Source of the DNA: Bryobacterales bacterium
GTDB taxonomy: Bacteria; Acidobacteriota; Terriglobia; Bryobacterales; Bryobacteraceae
Length of the DNA: 15,340 nucleotides
Reading direction: 5' to 3'
NCBI GenBank assembly: GCA_016789785.1
Contig: JAEUQE010000221.1
Coordinates: 1 to 15,340 of the forward strand
In this document: positions 1 through 6,687 of the stretch, one piece after another
How positions within the stretch are numbered: the stretch's first letter is position 1
Layout of the letters: every line of letters starts with the position of its first letter
Program-made: the position numbers and the translations under genes
The notes under the pieces: model-generated
Databases searched by the model: none
What the model was told of the DNA's origin: nothing
The model's input: only the letters and a program-made list of their open reading frames with translations

Positions 1-1385
1 GGAATGCCATAGCCGTTCTCCCAGGGGCGGCTGGAAAGATCCAGTTTGCGCATCCTCGGAATGATCGCGTCCCGCAGCACCGGCGCGTCGGTTTCATTGT
101 TCGAGTCCCAGATGGCGACACTCGGGTGATTGGCGTTGTCGCGGATCCATTCTGTGTACTGCGCCAGTAACTCTTCGGTCCGGTAAGGTGGGAAATTCTC
201 ACGGCCATTCCAGATAAAGAACTCGTTCTGGATGAGCAATCCAGCTTCATCGGCGATATCGAACCAGAAATCCGGCACCGGCCCGATACAAAAGCGGAAT
301 GAGTTCCAGTTCATGTGTTTGGGATGATCCACCAACAACTTACGCACCCAGGCGCGGTCCCATGGGAGCCGCTTACATTCCGGATCCTCGAAAAACCGGT
401 GCAGCGTGATATTCGAACCGCGAAGGAAATACAGCTTCCCGTTGAGATAGGCTCGTTTGGTCGCGGTATCGAAGCGGAACTCCCGCATTCCGAAGCGGGT
501 GGCGAGCGAGTCGCCCCCCGTAGAGGTCTTGAGTGTGTAGAGGAAGGGGTCCTCCGGCGTCCAGAGATGCGGCGACGCGAGTTTCAGGGTGTGGGTGACA
601 GTGCGCCGTTCGCCGGGTTTCAGCGTCAGGGGGACGGCGCCCGAAACAGTGCCCACGGCGTGCCGCAGCGAAAAGGAGACGGCCGTCTGGCCTGGGTTGT
701 GTAAGTGGGCCTGGACTAAGGCCGCGGATTCCGCAAGTCTCGGCGCGACCTGCACCGATTCGATGATAGGCAGGCCCGAAAAGGCGATCGACACAGAGTC
801 ATAGATACCCGGGGTCCACTTGTACTTCTCGAAGTCCGTCCCGGCCGGCGCCCAAACCGGTACCATGCTAGGATGCGCACCAATCCGGATCACCACTTCG
901 TTCTCCGCGCCAAAGCGAATCGCGGAGCGTAAGTCGAAGTATCCGGCGGTGAAGCAGCCAAGATGCTCGCCAATTTTTGTGCCATTCAGCCAGACGGCGG
1001 TGCCGAATTGCGCCTTGCCAACCTTCAGGATCGCGGCCGCGTGCGCGGCGGGTGCTCGAAACGTGCGACGGAACCAGAGATAGTCGCGTTGCTGGCGGGT
1101 GACGCCGGCCGCTTCCACCCGGGCGGACTCTGGGAGTTTCCTCTCCCGGATCGAGGCGGAGATGAACTCGCGTGAGTCGAACTGGTCAACGTCGGGAAGA
1201 GGCGGCTGTGCGAGATTCGCTAGCCCCGGAACCGGGGCTTTGCGAGTGTAGGCCGAAGCATCGGGCGGCTCCGGCGGCCTGGATTCCGCAACGGACCACT
1301 CGCCATCCAAAGGAAGCGTGACGCGTTCAGAGGATTGTGCAGAGCAGGGGAAGTAGACGAACAAGAAGAGCAGCGCAGAAATCAT
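1..1385 (-). CDS. Secreted glycoside hydrolase family 2 enzyme, partial (3' end outside window)
   Basis: Translated on the minus strand from ATG at 1385-1383, the frame stays open for 461 codons to the window edge. Residues 1-16 (MISALLFLFVYFPCSA) look like a signal peptide, so the enzyme is probably exported. The order of motifs is that of GH2: a jelly-roll sugar-binding domain (YLWFRRTF near 100, AVWLNG near 130, TPGIYDSV near 195), an Ig-like domain, then the TIM-barrel entry with FGMREF, AYLNGKLYFLRGSN and a DFWFDIADEAGLLIQNEF stretch. WDSNNE ends in Glu431, which corresponds to the family's acid/base Glu after Asn. The nucleophile Glu lies beyond the window. GH2 covers beta-galactosidases, beta-glucuronidases and beta-mannosidases; the substrate cannot be told from this part. 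AGGAG lies about 13 nt upstream of the start and GGGAG closer in, so the start is plausible but not certain. The family call is firm. Confidence 0.9.
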   Translation of the reverse strand, partial: MISALLFLFVYFPCSAQSSERVTLPLDGEWSVAESRPPEPPDASAYTRKAPVPGLANLAQPPLPDVDQFDSREFISASIRERKLPESARVEAAGVTRQQRDYLWFRRTFRAPAAHAAAILKVGKAQFGTAVWLNGTKIGEHLGCFTAGYFDLRSAIRFGAENEVVIRIGAHPSMVPVWAPAGTDFEKYKWTPGIYDSVSIAFSGLPIIESVQVAPRLAESAALVQAHLHNPGQTAVSFSLRHAVGTVSGAVPLTLKPGERRTVTHTLKLASPHLWTPEDPFLYTLKTSTGGDSLATRFGMREFRFDTATKRAYLNGKLYFLRGSNITLHRFFEDPECKRLPWDRAWVRKLLVDHPKHMNWNSFRFCIGPVPDFWFDIADEAGLLIQNEFFIWNGRENFPPYRTEELLAQYTEWIRDNANHPSVAIWDSNNETDAPVLRDAIIPRMRKLDLSSRPWENGYGI

Positions 1386-1528
1386 ACTCCCTATTCCACT
1401 CCTGCCTGCCGCCGTTGACAAGCCGGGGTGCGCCGAGCCGGTGATGTTCTTCTGGTAGTCCCTGCACCTGCACTAACGACCGCCAAGCGCGCGAAGGCGC
1501 CTCGGCTCGGATTGGGTGCGAATGTCAT

Positions 1529-1564
1529 CTCGGTAGCACAGGGTTCACCCTGTCGCCTCGGTAG
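1529..1564. repeat. Perfect 7-bp-arm inverted repeat flanked by 8-bp direct repeats
   Basis: ACAGGGT (1538-1544) and ACCCTGT (1547-1553) form an inverted repeat with a 2-bp centre. It is bracketed by two copies of CTCGGTAG at 1529-1536 and 1557-1564. The right copy spans the predicted 3' intron/exon junction. Its function is unknown; it could be part of the 3' exon target site. Confidence 0.6.
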
Positions 1565-1619
1565 AGTCGAGAAGGGGCGCGGGTGCTGACCACGGACCGT
1601 CCCGTTTCCCATTCCCGCT
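1561..1619 (-). ncRNA. Group II intron domain VI with bulged branch-point A
   Basis: The segment AGCGGGAAUGGG pairs with CCCCUUCUCGACU. A-U and G-C pairs, then a single unpaired A (complement of T1567), then C-G, G-C, G-U, G-C, A-U, A-U, one mismatch and three G-C pairs. The bulged A sits 7 nt from the predicted 3' splice site (ending UAC at 1561), or 8 nt if the end is 1560. That is the expected spacing for lariat formation. Confidence 0.8.
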
Positions 1620-1622
1620 AAT

Positions 1623-1656
1623 CAAACTGGACATGCAGATTCCCGCATCCGGCTTT
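1623..1656 (-). ncRNA. Group II intron domain V
   Basis: On the minus strand the hairpin has a lower stem AAGCCGGA / UCCAGUUU, an upper stem UGCGG / CUGCA, a GAAU tetraloop and a 2-nt UG bulge on the 3' side. This is the domain V architecture. The catalytic AGC triad falls at 1654-1652. One C-A mismatch lies in the lower stem where most introns have C-G, so catalysis may be reduced or lost. Confidence 0.85.
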
Positions 1657-2215
1657 CCGGCTTGAAGTAAGTGCCCTTCGCTCCACCGGAGTTACCAGGC
1701 TTCGCTATGACCTTTGGCGGCGCCCGGATGGTCCGGCATCCTGACGATGCCGTTGGAGGCTTGCTACTCCTCGACCATCTCGGGACTCCCCCACTGACGC
1801 AGATTACCTTCCTGGCATTCCGCGCTCGCTACCCCCGGTGGTCCGAGAGGTGCAGATGGTTATCTGTTGTTGACGAGCCACGCGCCTGGCTCTTCCCTTT
1901 CGGCTTCGGCCTTCCCGCTCTGTTGACGGGCCGGCACACATTGTCGCTTTCGAGGCTGCTCAAGTCACCTAAAGTGGGCTCTGTCGCCAGGCCCCTGCGA
2001 GATCCGTTTCCAGAGATCACTCCTCGCCGGCTATCGAATCTAACCATCAACTGTTCGAGTGGGTCCTTCCCCCACTGGCAATCTGCCCACTTGGGGCGCA
2101 CACAAGATTGTCGAGGCCCTGATAGCCCGGCGCATCTCCCGGATCTCGTAACCCGTACGTCACACCCCCCGCTTTCGGAGACCGCGCACGAAGTTATGCC
2201 TTGCCCCTCCGCAAC

Positions 2216-2785
2216 TTACTCCCCGCGCAATGCCTTGTGGAGCCAAGCTTCGGCAAACCGCAGTTCTCTGCCCACCGTCGCCACCGAGACACCCAGCACT
2301 TCCGCCGTCTCCGCCACGCTCAAACCGCCGAAGTAACGAAGCTCCACGACGCGCGCCTTGCGCCCGTCGAGCTTCGCCAGGTCCTTCAACGCATCATCCA
2401 GCGCCACCATTTCATCCGGCCGCTCATCGGAGTAGTTCACCGCCTCCAGCAGAACCACCTTCTTATCGTCACCACCGCGTTTGGCTGCCCGTTTGGCCCG
2501 GGCATGATCGCACAGAATCTGCCGCATCAACTGGGCGGCGACTCCATAGAAATGCGCCCGGCTGCGCCACTCCGGCAAACGCTGGTCCACCATCCGCATG
2601 TACGCCTCGTGGATCAACGCCGTTGGCTGCAGGGTGTGACCGGCACGCTCCCGCCTGAGGTAACTGTCGGCCAGCTTCCGCAACTCGCGATATACCAGCG
2701 GAGTAAGTTCGTCAAGGGCGTGTTTGTCTTTCCCGGTACTCCAGTGGGCCAATAACTGTGTGATATTGTCACCGTGCTCTGCCAT
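2216..2785 (-). CDS. ECF RNA polymerase sigma factor (TIGR02999-like), orphan of its kinase
   Basis: This 189-residue protein has sigma region 2 in about residues 20-95 (LTPLVYRELRKLADSYL, LIHEAYMRMVDQ, HFYGVAAQLMRQILCDHAR). Sigma region 4 is in about 135-187 (KARVVELRYFGGLSVAETAEVL, then VSVATVGRELRFAEAWL as the DNA-recognition helix). It should direct RNA polymerase to a dedicated promoter set. This subfamily in Acidobacteria is usually followed by a Ser/Thr kinase that controls it. Here the gene is followed by 114 nt of non-coding DNA and then the group II intron. It starts 3 nt after the nagA stop with only a weak GGAA upstream, so translation is probably coupled to nagA. No anti-sigma factor is seen. 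Its targets are unknown. Confidence 0.9.
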   Translation of the reverse strand: MAEHGDNITQLLAHWSTGKDKHALDELTPLVYRELRKLADSYLRRERAGHTLQPTALIHEAYMRMVDQRLPEWRSRAHFYGVAAQLMRQILCDHARAKRAAKRGGDDKKVVLLEAVNYSDERPDEMVALDDALKDLAKLDGRKARVVELRYFGGLSVAETAEVLGVSVATVGRELRFAEAWLHKALRGE

Positions 2786-2788
2786 GAA

Positions 2789-3940
2789 CTAATTCCGTTG
2801 GTACACCAATTCACCGGAAAGCCAGGTTCGCAGCACGCTCAGCCGGCTTGCCACCGTGTCGAAGGTGAACTCCACCAGATCCGCCCGTTCGCCGGCCTCC
2901 AGGCCGCGTAACCGGTTGGCCACTCGTGCCACCCGGGCGGGATTGCGTGCCGCCATGGTCACGGCTGCGCCGAGCCCGACTTCCGCCATGCGCACCGTAT
3001 TGCCGACGGCCGTGTCCATTCGCAGTGCGGCGCCGGCCAGCCGCGTGCCGCCGCGCATCACCACCTTGCCTTCCGGCAGTAACTCCACGTCCACCTCGCC
3101 CAGCCGGAAGTACCCCGGTTCGCAACCCGCTGGAGCAACCGCATCCGTCACAAGAATGGAGCGCTCCAGACCCTTCGCCCTTACCGCGCACTTCAGGAAA
3201 GACGCCGACAAGTGGAAGCCATCCACAATGAACCCGGCCGCCAGTTGATCGTTGGCCATTTGGTCCCAAATGTAATTCGGATGCCGCTGTAAGGTCATGT
3301 GAGCGCCGTTGCCGAGATGGGTCGACTTCGTCGCGCCGGCCCGCACGGCGTCGTCGATCTGTTCGCTGGTGGCTTTGGTGTGCCCAATCGAGATCACGAT
3401 CCCTTCCCGCACCAGCGCTTCGATGTACTTTGGCGCCTCCGGCCACTCCGGGCTCAGCGTCACCAGCCGGATGTAGCCGCGTGCCGCGTCCTGCCACTGC
3501 CGGAATTCCTCCACATCGGGGGGGCGCACCCAGCGTGCCGGATGGGCTCCGCGGGGACCATCTTCCGGAGAGATATGTGGCCCCTCGACATGAAATCCCT
3601 CCATGGCATGCCCGTGCGGTAGCTTCTCTTTGGCCTCCGCAAGGTTTTTCAGCGCGCCAATGATCTCGGTGGGTCCTCCGGTGATGATTGTTGGCAGGAG
3701 CCGGGTCACACCCGCCGAAAACTGGACTTTAAGCGAATGATCGATTGCTTCCAGGCTGGTTTCCGGACTGCAGTAGTCCGCACCGGCGAAACCGTTCACT
3801 TGCAGGTCAATGAATCCGGGACTCAGAAACGGCAGATCGTCTGGCGGGGTGTCGACGAGTTCGTCGACGGAGGTAAATGCACGATCGAAGCGAACTTCAA
3901 TCGGCCGGCGGGTAATGGCATGGACTCCAAGGACGTTCAT
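2789..3940 (-). CDS. nagA: N-acetylglucosamine-6-phosphate deacetylase
   Basis: The 383-residue protein removes the acetyl group from GlcNAc-6-phosphate to give glucosamine-6-phosphate, the committed cytosolic step of amino-sugar catabolism and cell-wall recycling. It belongs to the amidohydrolase superfamily. Landmarks are SPGFIDLQVNGFAG (40-53), EGPHISPEDGPRGAHP with metal-ligand Glu119, VTLSPE (160-165), ISIGHTKAT with metal-ligand His187, KSTHLGNGA with His208, DGFHLS with His243 and VTDAVAPAG with catalytic Asp266. The length matches the family, and all key residues seen in E. coli NagA-type enzymes are present. The N-terminal beta domain is short. No clear Shine-Dalgarno precedes the ATG at 3940, which is the only good candidate. 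It is followed immediately by an ECF sigma gene, an unusual partner, and no nagB or sugar transporter is visible nearby. Confidence 0.92.
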   Translation of the reverse strand: MNVLGVHAITRRPIEVRFDRAFTSVDELVDTPPDDLPFLSPGFIDLQVNGFAGADYCSPETSLEAIDHSLKVQFSAGVTRLLPTIITGGPTEIIGALKNLAEAKEKLPHGHAMEGFHVEGPHISPEDGPRGAHPARWVRPPDVEEFRQWQDAARGYIRLVTLSPEWPEAPKYIEALVREGIVISIGHTKATSEQIDDAVRAGATKSTHLGNGAHMTLQRHPNYIWDQMANDQLAAGFIVDGFHLSASFLKCAVRAKGLERSILVTDAVAPAGCEPGYFRLGEVDVELLPEGKVVMRGGTRLAGAALRMDTAVGNTVRMAEVGLGAAVTMAARNPARVARVANRLRGLEAGERADLVEFTFDTVASRLSVLRTWLSGELVYQRN

Positions 3941-4463
3941 TCAGCGCTCGCTTTCGTGAGGAAGTGAAGCCACATCTTAACGCTATCCGGGCCTGCGCCG
4001 CACCATCGTCAAGGCACATCGCTCTAAGACACTGCCGGAGCGCGCCCGGAGAACACAACGGCCCGCCAGGCAGGCCGCACCGCAATCCAGCCGGCGCGCA
4101 ACACGCACACCGGAAACAAATCACGCCTCCACTGTTTTATTCACAGCTTTCCCACAGCAACCGGATGTCTAAGTCACTGAGTAGCAGGAAGAAATAATCC
4201 TGTTGAAAAGCAGCTGCGGCGCATTTTTTTGGTGGCGCGGGCGCGCAAAGGCTGCTACAAATGCTAAAGATCTTCCGCGGGCATTCGGGAGATGGGTTGA
4301 TCTCGGGGGAGGTGGCCGTCTTCAGAGTGCCTGCGGAGGTTTCGCCTTCATTTCGCGGTTCGCGACTCCCAATTCACGATAGGCCGACGATGTTAGTTCG
4401 CAGGACCGCTAAGTCCCGGCCGGGCCGAGTGCTGTTACAGCGCGCCGGTTACCGGACGCCGCC
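3941..4463. other. Unassigned intergenic region, about 520 nt
   Basis: No coding sequence, RNA gene or convincing regulatory site was found. On the minus strand, TTGACG near 4010 upstream of nagA resembles a -35 box, but no -10 hexamer lies at a proper distance. A run of seven T at 4224-4230 follows the short palindrome GCAGCTGC but lacks a proper terminator stem. The region is long enough to hide a small RNA, which cannot be judged from a single sequence. Confidence 0.5.
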
Positions 4464-6206
4464 CTATGGTACGCGTAGCCGGAAAACCAACTCAGATTCG
4501 TGCGCGCGGACATAGCGTCCGGGCTGCGGCTTCAGTACCAGCGGCACGCTCAACCTGCCGACGGCGTACCGCAAATCGGTCTCCGCGGTGTCCGTGTAAG
4601 GGTTGTGCGGGAAGACGGGCCAGGTCAGCGACGCCTCCGCGGGAACATCGAGACTCCATCCGCGATGGGAGATCCGTCCACCCACATCCGCGCCCGTAAG
4701 TTCCACCCGCTCCGCACTTAGGTTCACCCGTTTCGCCGAACCGGTCTCCAGCGTCTCACCAGCCTTCAGGCAAAGCTGTAAGTTGAGCCGTGTCTCCGGC
4801 CCGGGCCGCCCCCGGCCACTGATCACGAATCGCATCGAAAGAGAAGCCGCCGAGGGCGTAACGTACAAATCGCTAAAAAAGGTATTGTAAGCAAGCGATA
4901 ACCGGTCTTCCGCGCCTCCCGTCTGAAGGCGGCTGCTGAGTGGCATGTGTACCAGCGTCTTCTCCACGATTTCGGTAAACGTTGCCAGTTCCGGCTGCCG
5001 TTTCGAGTTCGCTCCCGTGATGATCTGTCCCAATTTCTGATGAAAGATGCTGACGTGACCTTGACGGTCGAGATAGAAACGGCTATTGATCGCCTGCGTG
5101 TCGATGATTCCCGAAAGCGCGATCTGCCACTCTCCCGATTTCCTCACCGACGCCGGCACTTGCAGCCGGTGCGCATAGTTGGGACGGACTTGCGGCGCTT
5201 GCTCCACCGGACCTTCATGATAGTAGAGTGCATCCTGCGCCAGACGCCCCAGAGCATCCACCGTCAACGTCTCCGGCTGGAAGAAGCCCGAGAGAAACTC
5301 CGCATACCCGCGCCCGTCCGGGAAATGCGAAAACGCGAACTGGCTCCACGCACTTACTCCCCAGTGCCGGTTCCGGTCGTTGATCACGTCCACAGGAGTC
5401 CCGTCGAGAAATGTGAAGTGCTTATGAAAGTCCGTCGCGCGCCGCAGCGCTGGCAGGATCTCACGATCGCCACTGTGCTCGAAATACACAGCCAGCGCCG
5501 ACAGAGTAAGATGATTGTAGCCCGTGGTTGGGCCGTTGCGGCTGTGTTCTCCCCAGTAACCGTCGGGTGTCTGCTCCAGGGTGGCATAGCGCTTCAGGAT
5601 CTTCGCGCCTAACTCCACCCACTTAGGATTTCCAAATAATTTCCCGCCAAGATACAGATTCGCCGCCCACAACGCATAATGGTTCGGCGACGTTCCGATA
5701 TACGGCGAGTTGTACCACGGGAAATCGACCCGGTCTTCGGCGTCCCGCACCAGCAACGTGATGTTCTTCTCAAGTTCCCGGCGCCATCGCGCCTTTCTTG
5801 GCTCGCCAAGCTCCGCCCCCAGCAGACGGTACGCTTCCAGCCACATGTAGTCATCCCAATCGCTATCCCCGCGAGGCTCATAGACGCCACGTTCGCCTTC
5901 GCTTGCGAGAAAATCACCGATGCGTATCGCAAGGTCGCGCATGCGCTGGTCGCCAAAACGGGGATTCGCCGGATGACGCTTCGTGTAAAGCACCGCCGGC
6001 GCAAGGATCGCGTAGGGGAAATGGCGCCACCCGCTCTGCGATTCAATCGACTTCAAGGTGGGGCTCACCTCCGCGTTGAGCCGGGTTTCCACCTTCGCCG
6101 TCCCTGCCTCCAGAAGGCGAAAGTATCGCCCCGGCAGTTCCGCTCCCAATAGGACTGCGCCGATCCAGGGGAACACGGCTGCGGCTACGAACCAGGTCTT
6201 GTTCAT
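4464..6206 (-). CDS. Secreted uncharacterised protein, alpha/alpha-toroid polysaccharide-lyase-like
   Basis: Start chosen at ATG 6206: it is followed directly by a signal peptide (MNKTWFVAAAVFPWIGAV), while an upstream in-frame ATG at 6251 adds 15 residues without signal character. The product is 580 residues and probably periplasmic or secreted. The first half is helix-rich with repeated aromatic and Gly motifs typical of (alpha/alpha) toroids: SPNHYALWAANLYLGG (from about 173), PDGYWGEHSRNGPTTGYNH (from about 214) and DGTPVDVINDRNRHWG. The second half looks beta-rich. The Asn-His (175-176) and Tyr-Asn-His (230-232) clusters recall the Asn/His/Tyr catalytic groups of heparinase II/III-like and alginate lyases, but this is an analogy, not a demonstrated match. 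Neighbouring nagA and GH2 genes fit a role in glycan breakdown. It could equally be a glycoside hydrolase of an unassigned family. The function is not settled. Confidence 0.75.
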   Translation of the reverse strand: MNKTWFVAAAVFPWIGAVLLGAELPGRYFRLLEAGTAKVETRLNAEVSPTLKSIESQSGWRHFPYAILAPAVLYTKRHPANPRFGDQRMRDLAIRIGDFLASEGERGVYEPRGDSDWDDYMWLEAYRLLGAELGEPRKARWRRELEKNITLLVRDAEDRVDFPWYNSPYIGTSPNHYALWAANLYLGGKLFGNPKWVELGAKILKRYATLEQTPDGYWGEHSRNGPTTGYNHLTLSALAVYFEHSGDREILPALRRATDFHKHFTFLDGTPVDVINDRNRHWGVSAWSQFAFSHFPDGRGYAEFLSGFFQPETLTVDALGRLAQDALYYHEGPVEQAPQVRPNYAHRLQVPASVRKSGEWQIALSGIIDTQAINSRFYLDRQGHVSIFHQKLGQIITGANSKRQPELATFTEIVEKTLVHMPLSSRLQTGGAEDRLSLAYNTFFSDLYVTPSAASLSMRFVISGRGRPGPETRLNLQLCLKAGETLETGSAKRVNLSAERVELTGADVGGRISHRGWSLDVPAEASLTWPVFPHNPYTDTAETDLRYAVGRLSVPLVLKPQPGRYVRAHESELVFRLRVP

Positions 6207-6251
6207 GGTACGACCATCATAGCCGTGCGCTTCGGCCGGCGCTGTCTCCAA

Positions 6252-6533
6252 TCACGCACTCTTGCCGTGCTTGCCCCCTCCGTCAGAGCGATTGTGACGA
6301 TGCCCCTTGCCGCAGCCCTCGCAATGGCCTTTTTCGCCGGCCTGTGCGCCCTTGCCCTTCTGGCCGTGCTTCATTCCTTTGCCGTCACGCTTGCCATGGG
6401 GACAGTTGGGACAATGCCGTCCCTCCTCCGCGGCCGCTGCCTTCTCTTTGCTTTTCTCGGCAGGCGCCTGAGCCATGGCCGCGGCGCCCATCAGCATCAC
6501 ACTCGCGAACAATGCGAAGAATTTCCGTTTCAT
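6252..6533 (-). CDS. Small secreted Cys/His/Lys/Gly-rich protein, possible metal binder
   Basis: The 93-residue product starts at ATG 6533, with GGAGG 10 nt upstream and a textbook signal peptide (MKRKFFALFASVMLMGAAAMA, AMA cleavage site before Gln22). An in-frame start at 6770 would bury this signal inside the protein and is rejected. The mature part has two CxxC motifs (CPNC at 41-44 and CEGC at 71-74) and seven His residues at 40, 46, 56, 70, 78, 80 and 89. It is very rich in Lys and Gly and probably disordered without metal. No family is recognised. The Cys/His spacing suggests periplasmic binding of Zn, Cu or Ni. It lies 45 nt upstream of the lyase-like gene on the same strand, so co-transcription is possible. 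Confidence 0.75.
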   Translation of the reverse strand: MKRKFFALFASVMLMGAAAMAQAPAEKSKEKAAAAEEGRHCPNCPHGKRDGKGMKHGQKGKGAQAGEKGHCEGCGKGHRHNRSDGGGKHGKSA

Positions 6534-6687
6534 CGGAAGCGTACCTCCGATTTCGAACCGTGCAGTTGCCATGCCATCCGCAATTCCATGCGTCCACAAC
6601 AACATGCACCGCGCGAAATGCCAGCCTGATGCAAACACTGCGGCTCGCGTGCAGAATATGCGCAGGCGGTGGCTGCAACTCCAAGCC

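Larger units (their letters stand above)
1561..2101 (-). mobile_element. ORF-less group II intron
   Basis: Read on the minus strand, the element opens with GTGCGCCCC at 2101, matching the group II 5' consensus GUGYG (the Lactococcus LtrB intron also begins GUGCGCCC). It closes with a domain V hairpin (1623-1656) and a domain VI with a bulged A. The span is about 541 nt, right for the ribozyme core alone, and there is no reverse transcriptase or maturase frame. Splicing and mobility would therefore need a maturase from elsewhere. Domains I-III were recognised only by general resemblance (for example AAGCCGAAAGG and GGTAATCTGCG segments) and were not folded. The 3' end could be 1560 or 1561. 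A second GUGYG match at 2103 makes the 5' end uncertain by 2 nt. EBS/IBS pairing was not established. The intron lies in the same orientation as the ECF gene upstream, in non-coding DNA. Confidence 0.85.

Noticed and set aside
1391..1612. Minus-strand open frame running through the intron 3' end into downstream DNA
   Set aside because: It has no ribosome site or recognisable motif and begins inside domain VI of the intron; best explained as chance.
2102..2170. Short minus-strand frame reading YEIREMRRAI upstream of the intron, as a possible remnant of the missing Ser/Thr kinase
   Set aside because: Only about 18 codons are open and no glycine-rich loop follows. The resemblance to kinase starts is too short to support.
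1671..2336. Plus-strand open frame of 221 codons
   Set aside because: It lies antisense to the group II intron and the end of the ECF gene, and its composition (Pro/Ser/Arg-rich, no motifs) is that of a chance open frame.
4205..4235. Possible terminator with a run of seven T
   Set aside because: The preceding palindrome GCAGCTGC is separated from the T-run by GGCGCA and gives no stable stem next to it. No plus-strand gene ends there.
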